DNA of 64,000 nt from Gemmata sp051859125 (lineage in GTDB: Bacteria; Planctomycetota; Planctomycetia; Gemmatales; Gemmataceae), in contig NZ_JBHYGG010000302.1 of assembly GCF_051859125.1 (NCBI RefSeq), positions 1 to 64,000 of the forward strand, read 5' to 3'. The first letter of the stretch is position 1, and each line of letters opens with the position of its first letter. The notes beneath the pieces were generated by a model. That model saw only the letters and a list, made by a program, of their open reading frames with translations. It was not told the origin of the DNA and ran no database searches. Positions 16,999 to 25,103 of the stretch are shown here, piece by piece. The position numbers and the translations under genes are program-made.

Positions 16999-17410
16999 AA
17001 GCGGACACATCATCCGGGGCGGGAGCGTTCTTGGCCGGGCCGCCCCGAGGGGGTCGCCCAATTGAAGCGAGGTAACCGTTCAGGGCCGGAGCAAGTTGCT
17101 CGATCAGACCGTGTAGCGATGCTGTCTCGTCGGGGGTGATCAGTTTCCTTTTGAATGCCCGGCGCAACCAGTTCTGCGTCTCGTGAAGGGAGCCGCGAGC
17201 GATCCGAACGAACCGGCGATTGTCCGCGGGGCTGTGTCGGCCGCTCCCCTCCGCGATGTTCGCGCTGATGCTGTCCGCGGCCCGGATCAGTTGCTTCCCA
17301 ACCGTGTCGCGGGCGAGAACGCCCCACTTCACCACAATCGACCAGACCGTATCGGCCAACTCCTCGGCGAGGTTGTAGACCTTGAGGTCCTGGAAACGAA
17401 CGAAGGGCAT
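16994..17410 (-). CDS. Four-helix bundle protein (S23/IVP family)
   Basis: A 138-aa protein opening with VRFQDLKVYNLAEELAD, then QLIRAADSISANIAEGSGRH and RIARGSLHETQNWLRRA: the classic S23 / 23S rRNA intervening-sequence family, a small alpha-helical bundle of unknown role related to the Avd protein of retroelements. It lies between heptamer repeat tracts on both sides, inside a cluster of motor and TPR genes to which it has no obvious link. Its stop codon is made by the repeat. This looks like insertion of a small mobile cassette. No strong ribosome site precedes ATG 17410. Confidence 0.88.
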   Translation of the reverse strand: MPFVRFQDLKVYNLAEELADTVWSIVVKWGVLARDTVGKQLIRAADSISANIAEGSGRHSPADNRRFVRIARGSLHETQNWLRRAFKRKLITPDETASLHGLIEQLAPALNGYLASIGRPPRGGPAKNAPAPDDVSAY

Positions 17411-17429
17411 GGGGCACCCGGGTTCGCGA

Positions 17430-17483
17430 TTAGTGTTTAGTGTTTAGTGTTTAGTGTTTAGTGTTTAGTGTTTAGTGGTTAGT
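17430..17483. repeat. Heptamer tandem repeat tract 2 (GTTTAGT)6
   Basis: Six full GTTTAGT units with degenerate ends. It is the left arm of a large inverted repeat whose right arm is at 17556-17608. Confidence 0.95.
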
Positions 17484-17555
17484 CCGCAATTCGTGTGCGT
17501 ATTGAGGCTCGTGAGCGCCATCGCCTTGACCGCAAGGCACGCTTCGGCGAGTCAC

Positions 17556-17608
17556 TTAAACACTAAACACTAAACACTAAACACTAAACACTAAACACTA
17601 AACACTAA
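17556..17608. repeat. Heptamer tandem repeat tract 3, inverted (ACTAAAC)6
   Basis: Six full ACTAAAC units, the exact inverse of tract 2, separated from it by 72 nt. The final CTA (17605-17607) is the TAG stop codon of the 2472-aa gene. Arms of more than 40 bp could form a cruciform or act as a transcription end. Confidence 0.95.
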
Positions 17609-20600
17609 TTCTTTCCGTCCACGTTCGACGCCTCCTCGAACTGGCGGAGCATCTCGGGCAGGGCCAGGCGGCCGCGGGCGTACTTGGCGGCCTCGGTCGC
17701 CGGGTAGTCCCAGCGGCACTTGTTGTACGCCTCGAACGCCTTCTTCATGTTGTTCCCGGTCCGGTGGCTCTCCCCGGCCCAGAACATCGCGTCCGGCGCG
17801 AGCTGGTCCTCGCGGAACGTCTTGGTGAACTTCTCGAACGACTCGGCGGCCTTGGTGTACTGCTTGTCCTTGAAGTAGCACTGGCCGACGCGGAACGCCA
17901 TCTTCGGGGCCAGCCGGTGGCTCTCGAACTTCTCCAGGAACTTCTCGCCCACCTGGGCCGCGACCTTGAAGTTCTCGGCCCGGTAGAAGTGGTCGTTGAT
18001 GTTCACCATCACGTCGGCGATCAGCTCGCTCTTGGGGTACGTCGCAGCCAGCGTGACGTACGCCTCCAGCGCCTGGTTGAACTCGCCGGCCTTCTCGTAC
18101 GACTGCGCCATCTTGTACTGCGCGTGCGGCGCGAGGGCGTGGTCCGGGTACTGCTTCACGATCGTCTGGTACGCCTGCACCGCCTCGCCGTACTGCTTCA
18201 GCTCCTGGGCGAACTGGCCGAGCAGGAACGACACCCGCGGCGTGTACTTGGGGTTCGGGTAGTCCTCGATCACCTCGCGGAGCACCCGGCGGCCGGCCTC
18301 CAGGTCGGCCCGGGCCTCGGGCTCGCGGCCCAGGCTCTTGTGGCTCTTGAACAGTTCGAAGTGGCTCTCGGCGATGTGGAACTGGGTCTCCACCGCCAGC
18401 GCCTCGTCGGTGAACGTCTTGCTGAACGCCTGGAGTTTCCCGTCGGTGCCGATGACCACGGCCACGGTCACGGCCGACTCGTACTTGCCCTCGACGGCGC
18501 TGGCCGCCCGCTCGTCGGTGTACGCCAGCTCGATCGTGTCGCCGAAGTAGCACTCCAGCTCGGGCGCGTCCTGCTTCAGGTTCCCCGCCGCGGGCTTCTC
18601 GGCCGGCTTGAGCAGCAGCGACCCGGTGAACACGCCGCTGTGGGCCAGCGTCTCCACCAGCTCGACCGTCTCGTCCTCGCCCCGCTTGGTGCGGATGCGG
18701 ACCTTGGCCGTGTCGCGCTCCGGGGTGCGGTCCGCGTCGGCGTCCACGACCCGCAGGAACAGCCGCTCGCCGACGTGGACCGAGGTCACGTCCCGGGCGT
18801 ACTCGGAGTCGGTGCAGGTGAGCTTGCCGTCGGTGAGCAACCGGGCGGCGGCGACCAGCGCGGCCGGCGCGCCGGGCCGCTTCTCGTCCTTGTACTCGGC
18901 CTCGACCACGTCCGCCCCGGTCAGGTTCAGCACCTTGGTGATGAGGGTCTTGTCCCGCTTCCCGTCGTCGCCCATGTCGTCCTTCGGCAGCACCGGCCCG
19001 CCGATCAAGTCGCGGGGCATGGACGCGGTCAGCGGCACGAGCGCGGCCGTGTCCTTGCCGCCGAGTTGCATGATGACCTGCCCGGTGAACCGGCCCTCCT
19101 GGAGCGCGGTCCCGGGGCGGTCCGGGAGCCCGCTGCTGCCGAGCCGGCGGTCGTTCAGGACGCACTCGACCTCGACCTCCGCGCCGGTGGTGGTCTTCAA
19201 CTTCACGACGACCTTGCTGCTGCTGTCCTTGGCCGCGTCGCGGTCGACGACCTCGACGGTGAACGGGGCCTCGAACGCGACCCCGGCGGCCGCCTTCGGG
19301 TCGGGCTCGCCCGGCTGGGCCGGGAGGTAGCGGACCTGCGGGGGCACGACGACCGCGAACTGGCCCGCGGGCTGCGGGGGCCGGGTCGTGCGGGTCTCGA
19401 CGACCCGCACCTTGCCCGCGGTCGGCTCGTTCACGTACACCACGGCCTCGCGGAACGACCCGTGGCCGGGGACCGTGTTCTGCTGGTCGAAGTACCGCAG
19501 CGCGACGCGGTCGCCGGGCTTCACCGCGAGCTTGTCGCCGGCGGGCGCGGCCGCGGTGTCCACCTCCTTGGTGAACACGCCGCTGTTCTCCTGCGTCTCG
19601 GTCGCCTCCAGCTCGATCGGGGGGCCGTCGTTCACCTGGACCTGGACCTTGATCTTGTCCGGGCCGGCGGTCGCGTCCATGTCGTAGTCGGTCACCTCGA
19701 TGACGATCCGCTCGCCCGGGTCGATCCGGAGCAGCTCCTTGCGCCGCGTGGACACCTCGCCGTTCGGCCCCTTGAGGAAGTCGTAGGCGATGGGGTGGAT
19801 GGCCGCGTTGTGGTACGTCGCGGTCAGCTTGGCCGCGAGGAGCCGCGAGCCGCCGGTGGTGTTCACGTCGTCGATGTACGTCGCCGTGACCACGTCGCCG
19901 CCGGAGATCTCCAGCACGTCGTTCGTCGCGAGCGACAGCAGGTCGGCCTCGGTCGGGATGTGCAGCGCGTTCTTCTCGGTGTCGCGGACCTCGACGTGGT
20001 TGACCGCCACGGCCTCGCCGCGGTACTCGTGGATCACGAGCCGGACGTGGCGGAGGTTCATCGCCGGGAACTTGAAGTCCCACGACGTGCCCTCCTTGTC
20101 GGCGGTCGCCTCGCCGAGCGGCCGCGGGGCCGGGGCGGCCTTGGCCTCGGGGCGGGTCAGGTCGAAGTCGCTGGCGCGGAACGGGGCGGTGGTCACCAGT
20201 TCGGTGACCGCGTCGCCGCTCGCCCACCGGGCCTCGAGGGTGTTCGTGTTCGGGCCGGCGGCCGCGAAGATGGTGACGACGTGCGAGCCGGCGTCGAGGT
20301 ACACGTCGGCGTGCCGGCCGTTCGGGCCGACCGGCAGTTCGAGCCGGCCGTCGACCATCAGCGCCGTCTTCTCGCCGGTGACCGCGAACCGGACGGCCCC
20401 GCTCTTCGGCTGCACGACCTTGCCGTGCCACACGACGCTGGTCGCCGGCTTCGCCTTCTCGTCGGGCTGGCGGGTCCAGAACAGGTCGGCCGCCTTGCCT
20501 TCCGCAATGGGCTTGGCGGTCTTGGTCAGCGCGACGACCTGGTCCCACGCGGCGTACCCGTGGCCGTCGGCGCGGAAGACGCGGGCGGTCATCTCGCCGG

Positions 20601-23600
20601 CGTCACCGGCGACCGGGGTCACCTTCGGGTCCGGGTGCGTGGCCGCGAGGCGGAACCACAGCCGGCCGTCCTCGCTGCCCTCCAGGGTCACGCGGATCGG
20701 GGCGTTGCGGGCCGCGTTCGGGGTCCACACCGTGACGCGGTCGGCCCGCTTCAGGTCCTTCATGTCGATGCTCAAGAGCTTGGGCGTCACGCCGTCCGGC
20801 TCGCTGAGCCACGCGGTCTTCTTGTCCTTGTCGATGGCCATGAGCGGGCTGTGGTCGATGGCGGTGTTCGTGGCCAGCGCCCCGGCGGGCAGTTCGCCGG
20901 TCTTCGCGGTGCCCTCGAAGATGCCCGTGTGCGGGCCGGTCTCGGTCAGCACCGCGGTCACCTGGTCGCCGCCGGCCGACACGAGCTTGACCGCGATCTT
21001 GTCGGGCTGGTCGGACACGTCGCGGTCGGCGTCCCGGACGCGGACGTACACGACGTTGCCGGGCTTCACCTGGTCCTTGGGCCGGTCGAGCCCCTTGCGC
21101 TTGTCCTCGCCGGGCTCGTCGCGGGCCTCGCGGGCCAGCTTGGCGCTGAACGTCTCCTCGTCCTCGTCGATGATCTTGCCGCTGGACACGTCGAGCCGGC
21201 CGTCGGCCGCGATGCGGATCTCGGCGTCGGGCAGCGGGGCGTCCTTGAACTCCTTCTTGAACTCCGGCGGGTAGTCGACGCGGATGGTGTCCTTGCCGGT
21301 GAGCTGCAGGACGCGGTCGTTCTTGGCCGCGGCCCCGAGGCGGGTCTCCAGGTCGGCCCGGAACAGCCCCTTGCCCGCGCCGCCGGAGATCAGGTAGATG
21401 GTCTCGACGTCGCCGCCCGGCTCGGTGGTCACCTGCACCGGGATGCGGCTGTGCCCGCGGCTCACGCCCAGGTCGCTGTCCTGCACCACGATCGAGAGCG
21501 CCTCGCCCGGGGTATGGTACCGCTTGCTGGCGCGGCCCAGGCGGCCGACGGTGCGGAGCAGTTCGAGCTGGTCGACGTACCGCTGCTCGGCCCCGTACAC
21601 CTCGGACAGGTTGTACAGCGCCTGGTTGGCCAGCTCGATGTTCGGGACGCGCTCGAGCACGCTGCGGAAGATGGCGCGGGCCTCGTCTCTGTCGCCGCGG
21701 CGCGACGCGAGGACGCCGCGGAGGAACTCGGCCCGGATCACCACGTCGCGGTCCCGGCTCCCGGCGAGCCGCTCGAACGCCTGCTCGGCCTGGTCGTACA
21801 CCTTCTGCTCCATGAACGTCTCGCCGATCCCGAAGTCGGCGTCCACGGCCTGGGCGGTCTTGGGGTACTTGTTGAGCAGGGTGGTGAACTCGGCCCGGGC
21901 CAGGTCGTACCGCTTCGACTTGAAGTAGTTCCGGCCCAGGAGCAGTTGCACGCGGGCCTTCTCGACGTCGTCCACTTCCTTCACGTCGGCGTTCTTGATG
22001 AGCCACGCGCGGAGCGTGTCCTCGACGCGGGTGTGGTTGTCTTCGCCGCCGGCGGCGATGTGGTTCTCGCACACGAACACCAGCAGGTCCACGGGCACCT
22101 CGGCCCGGTGCTCGTCGAACAGCTTCTGGTTGGCGAGGTACGTCTCGAACGCGAGCTTCTGGTCGCCGAGCCGGAGCTGCAGCGCCGCGGAGAGGAGCGG
22201 CGCGAGGGGGCTCTTCTCGTCGATGACCGCGCCGCCCGCGGCCCCGAGCCGGGTGTACGCCTGGGTGAGCAGGTCGCGGCCGGCCTTGCGGCGGCCCTCG
22301 TCGAGGGCCGGGAACGTGCCGAGCATCGAGCTCATGAGGGTGGCCGCGCCCATGTAGTCCTTGCGGCCCATCGCGCCCTGGACGTACGGGGCGAGGTAGT
22401 CGAAGTCGGTCGAGTCGCCGTACCCGAGCAGGGCGGCCCCGCTCAGGGCCAGGAGCCGCTTCATCGGCGGCATCTTCGCGGCCTCGTCGAGTTCCAGCAG
22501 GGCCGCCTGCGCGACCATCGACGCCCGCTGGATCTGCAGGTCGCGGACGATCGTGAACAGCTTCTGCTTGTCGGCGGGGGTGATGACCGGGGCCTTGGGC
22601 AGCTTCGGGTCGACCGGCGCGGCCGGGTTCGGCGGCACGTAGGCGCGGTACCCGCCGACCCAGTTCGCGAGCGCCTGCCACTCGTTCTCCGGGGGCTGCG
22701 CGCCGAAGGGGGTGTCGCGGACCTTGTCGGCCGCCGGGCCGAGCAGCTTCGCGGCCCCGTCGAGGTCGTTGGCCTTCACCATCAGGTCGGCGCGCCACAC
22801 GGCGAAGCTGAAGTGCCAGCCGCTCTCCTTCGCGAGCAGCCCGTCGATGAACTTGGCCTTCGCCGCGTCGTCGGGCTGGAGCGCGAGGAGCCGCGCCGCG
22901 CACTGCACGTAGTCCTGCGAGTACGGGTTCCCGGCCAGCGCCTTCTCCCAGCACTCCTTGGCCTCGGCCTTCAGACCGAGCGCCGCGAGCGTGTCGCCGA
23001 TCGTGGTTGCGTTGCCGTTGTCGTACCCGTGCTTGTCGAACATCTTCTTGGTCCACGCCCACGCCTGGGTGGCGACGGCGTTGTCCTTGAAGTGCCCGGC
23101 GGCGGTGAACAGGCGGCGGGCCAGGTCGGTGTTGAGGGCGGTCGGTTCGAGGGCCAGTACGACCGGCGCGGCCGCGCGGAACGCGTCGGGCTTGTTGAAG
23201 TCGGTCGCGTGGTTCAGGTACACCGCGGCCGGGTCGAACGCCTTCGGGAACCGCGCGGCCCAGGCCTTGGCGGTCTCGATGCTCTTGAGCCGCTCGGCGT
23301 CGTTCGGCCCGTAGTGCCGCTGGTAGTGCTGCTGGTGAGAGAACAAGCTGTCGACCACGTCGTCGGGCAGGGCCGCGGTGTCGGCGAGGATCTTGGCGCG
23401 GGCCGCGGCCGCCTGCGGGGACCACATATTCTGCGCGTTGGCGGTGTCGAGCGCGACCCACAGGGCGTTCACGGGTTCTTTGTCGCTCGCGGAAAGTGCG
23501 GCCTGCACGGCCTTGGCGCGGGCCACGGTGTCCTTGTTGCCGAGCCGCCCCTGCGCCCACGCGGCGAGCGTGCCCCGGTAGGTGTTGATCCACGGGAACT

Positions 23601-25023
23601 TCCGCCGGGCCTCGACGGTGCGGGCCACGTCGGCGGCGAACTCGGCCTCGTCGGCCGGGGTGTCGAGGAGCCAGTTGACCGCGCCGCTGGTGGTGCCGTC
23701 GTTGAACGGGAACTGGAACGCGAGTTCGCGGGCCACGGCCTTCGCGGCCGGGACGTTCTGCGCCCGGTCGCGGAGCAACTCGAACGCGAGCGAGTACCGC
23801 AGCGCCGCGGCGTGGTACGGGGCCGGGTTCTTGGCGATCGCGTCGCGGAGCACCTTCTCGGCGGCCGCGAGGCGGTTGGCCTTCACGGTCTTGTCCGCGT
23901 CGCCGCCGAACAGGCCGACGTAGGCCGACGGGGCGCCGTGCGAGCGGGCGTCGAACGGGAGCACGCCGGCGAGGACCTGCTCGGCCCGCGCCGCGTCCTT
24001 GTTGTTGGCGGCCACGCCGGCGAGCCGCACGAGGGCCGCGAACCGGTCGGGCCGGGCCGGGAACTTCGCGACGTAGTCGTTGACGGTCGGCTCGAACTCG
24101 GGCACCTTCGGGTTGGTCTGGACCAGTTCCTCGATGAGCCGCATGTGCAGGTCGGGGCGGGGCGGGGCGTTCGCGACGGCCAGCGCCTTGCGGAAGCTCT
24201 CGGCGGCGTTCACCCGCTGCCCGAGGCGGCTGAAGTTCTCGGCCATGCGGGAGTGGAGGAGCTGGAGGTAGTACGGGCTCGCGGGCGGGCTCTTGGCGAG
24301 GAGCTTCGCGCCGACCTGGTTCGACTTGGCCCACTGGCTGAGCCGCTCCTGGGCGTCGAACGCGCTCCACCCGGCGCTGGTGGCCGGGCCGCCGGCCGGG
24401 AGCTTGTCGAGCATCTCCTCGCCGAGCGCCGCGGCCTTGGCGAGCGCGTCGGGGTTGTTGACGGCGTAGTACAGGCCGATGGCGTCGCGGCCGGTCCGCT
24501 GGCCCTCGGGGGTCGGCCCGAGCCGCTTCCAGTGCGCGTCCTGGATCGCGGCGGTGGCGGCGTAGTCGTTGGACCGGCGGACCAGCCGGGCGAGCCACCG
24601 CTCGACGTCGGCGCTCGCCGGGTCGCCCGGGTGCCGGGTCAAGAACTGGCGCCCGGTGGCGACCAGCTCCTTGTTCCGGCCCGTGGCCTGGAGCCCGTCG
24701 ATCAGCTTGAGCATCACGTCCTTGTGCGCCGGGTGCGTGACGTGCTGGGTGACGAACGCCTGGGCCGTGCGGACGAGGCCGAACGGGCGGCCGTTCTCGT
24801 GGTACAGGTTCACGAGCTTGAGTTGCAGCTCGGCCCCGTCCTTACTCGTGCTGCTGGTCTTGGCGAGTTGCGCCTCGAGCGCGGCGGCCTGCTTGCCGGC
24901 CTCGTCGATGTCGCCCTCGACGGGCGGGGCCTTTTTGTCGGCCGGGGCCGGTTGCTGGTGCGCGACCGCGACGCCGAGCATCGCGAGGAACAGCGCCGTC
25001 AGGGGCAGGGTGCGGGTGAGCAT
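17605..25023 (-). CDS. Giant secreted TPR / beta-repeat protein, 2472 aa
   Basis: It starts with a signal peptide (TRTLPLTALFLAMLGVAVA). Residues about 40-1170 are helical TPR-like repeats (RYDLARAEFTTLLNKYPKT; VYDQAEQAFERLAGSRD). Then come five copies of a beta-module of the form VxDxDxD...D.....V..ET....GxFxG near 1171, 1319, 1769, 1918 and 2088 (examples VRVRDADRDVSDQPDKI, GPHTGIFEGTA, VTDYDMDATAGPDKI, VVDADADRTPERDTAKV). Between them lie a discoidin-like region (about 1390-1475) and a PA14-like region (about 1510-1610). BamD-like TPRs close the protein (about 2200-2468). Probably periplasmic or surface. ATG 25023 follows the stop of the 828-aa gene by 80 bp; no clear ribosome site. Confidence 0.88.
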   Translation of the reverse strand: MLTRTLPLTALFLAMLGVAVAHQQPAPADKKAPPVEGDIDEAGKQAAALEAQLAKTSSTSKDGAELQLKLVNLYHENGRPFGLVRTAQAFVTQHVTHPAHKDVMLKLIDGLQATGRNKELVATGRQFLTRHPGDPASADVERWLARLVRRSNDYAATAAIQDAHWKRLGPTPEGQRTGRDAIGLYYAVNNPDALAKAAALGEEMLDKLPAGGPATSAGWSAFDAQERLSQWAKSNQVGAKLLAKSPPASPYYLQLLHSRMAENFSRLGQRVNAAESFRKALAVANAPPRPDLHMRLIEELVQTNPKVPEFEPTVNDYVAKFPARPDRFAALVRLAGVAANNKDAARAEQVLAGVLPFDARSHGAPSAYVGLFGGDADKTVKANRLAAAEKVLRDAIAKNPAPYHAAALRYSLAFELLRDRAQNVPAAKAVARELAFQFPFNDGTTSGAVNWLLDTPADEAEFAADVARTVEARRKFPWINTYRGTLAAWAQGRLGNKDTVARAKAVQAALSASDKEPVNALWVALDTANAQNMWSPQAAAARAKILADTAALPDDVVDSLFSHQQHYQRHYGPNDAERLKSIETAKAWAARFPKAFDPAAVYLNHATDFNKPDAFRAAAPVVLALEPTALNTDLARRLFTAAGHFKDNAVATQAWAWTKKMFDKHGYDNGNATTIGDTLAALGLKAEAKECWEKALAGNPYSQDYVQCAARLLALQPDDAAKAKFIDGLLAKESGWHFSFAVWRADLMVKANDLDGAAKLLGPAADKVRDTPFGAQPPENEWQALANWVGGYRAYVPPNPAAPVDPKLPKAPVITPADKQKLFTIVRDLQIQRASMVAQAALLELDEAAKMPPMKRLLALSGAALLGYGDSTDFDYLAPYVQGAMGRKDYMGAATLMSSMLGTFPALDEGRRKAGRDLLTQAYTRLGAAGGAVIDEKSPLAPLLSAALQLRLGDQKLAFETYLANQKLFDEHRAEVPVDLLVFVCENHIAAGGEDNHTRVEDTLRAWLIKNADVKEVDDVEKARVQLLLGRNYFKSKRYDLARAEFTTLLNKYPKTAQAVDADFGIGETFMEQKVYDQAEQAFERLAGSRDRDVVIRAEFLRGVLASRRGDRDEARAIFRSVLERVPNIELANQALYNLSEVYGAEQRYVDQLELLRTVGRLGRASKRYHTPGEALSIVVQDSDLGVSRGHSRIPVQVTTEPGGDVETIYLISGGAGKGLFRADLETRLGAAAKNDRVLQLTGKDTIRVDYPPEFKKEFKDAPLPDAEIRIAADGRLDVSSGKIIDEDEETFSAKLAREARDEPGEDKRKGLDRPKDQVKPGNVVYVRVRDADRDVSDQPDKIAVKLVSAGGDQVTAVLTETGPHTGIFEGTAKTGELPAGALATNTAIDHSPLMAIDKDKKTAWLSEPDGVTPKLLSIDMKDLKRADRVTVWTPNAARNAPIRVTLEGSEDGRLWFRLAATHPDPKVTPVAGDAGEMTARVFRADGHGYAAWDQVVALTKTAKPIAEGKAADLFWTRQPDEKAKPATSVVWHGKVVQPKSGAVRFAVTGEKTALMVDGRLELPVGPNGRHADVYLDAGSHVVTIFAAAGPNTNTLEARWASGDAVTELVTTAPFRASDFDLTRPEAKAAPAPRPLGEATADKEGTSWDFKFPAMNLRHVRLVIHEYRGEAVAVNHVEVRDTEKNALHIPTEADLLSLATNDVLEISGGDVVTATYIDDVNTTGGSRLLAAKLTATYHNAAIHPIAYDFLKGPNGEVSTRRKELLRIDPGERIVIEVTDYDMDATAGPDKIKVQVQVNDGPPIELEATETQENSGVFTKEVDTAAAPAGDKLAVKPGDRVALRYFDQQNTVPGHGSFREAVVYVNEPTAGKVRVVETRTTRPPQPAGQFAVVVPPQVRYLPAQPGEPDPKAAAGVAFEAPFTVEVVDRDAAKDSSSKVVVKLKTTTGAEVEVECVLNDRRLGSSGLPDRPGTALQEGRFTGQVIMQLGGKDTAALVPLTASMPRDLIGGPVLPKDDMGDDGKRDKTLITKVLNLTGADVVEAEYKDEKRPGAPAALVAAARLLTDGKLTCTDSEYARDVTSVHVGERLFLRVVDADADRTPERDTAKVRIRTKRGEDETVELVETLAHSGVFTGSLLLKPAEKPAAGNLKQDAPELECYFGDTIELAYTDERAASAVEGKYESAVTVAVVIGTDGKLQAFSKTFTDEALAVETQFHIAESHFELFKSHKSLGREPEARADLEAGRRVLREVIEDYPNPKYTPRVSFLLGQFAQELKQYGEAVQAYQTIVKQYPDHALAPHAQYKMAQSYEKAGEFNQALEAYVTLAATYPKSELIADVMVNINDHFYRAENFKVAAQVGEKFLEKFESHRLAPKMAFRVGQCYFKDKQYTKAAESFEKFTKTFREDQLAPDAMFWAGESHRTGNNMKKAFEAYNKCRWDYPATEAAKYARGRLALPEMLRQFEEASNVDGKN

Positions 25024-25103
25024 ATCGGGATACCGGACTCGGGTAGTGTGCGGGTGGGGCGAGCGGGGGACGCGGGTCCCCCGGCGGCGTGCGGTGCGTG
25101 CGG

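Noticed and set aside
16994..17410. Avd accessory gene of a diversity-generating retroelement
   Set aside because: The fold family is related, but there is no reverse transcriptase, template repeat or variable repeat in the window.
16968..17608. CRISPR array in the repeat-rich stretch
   Set aside because: The unit is a 7-bp tandem repeat without unique spacers, and no cas genes are present.
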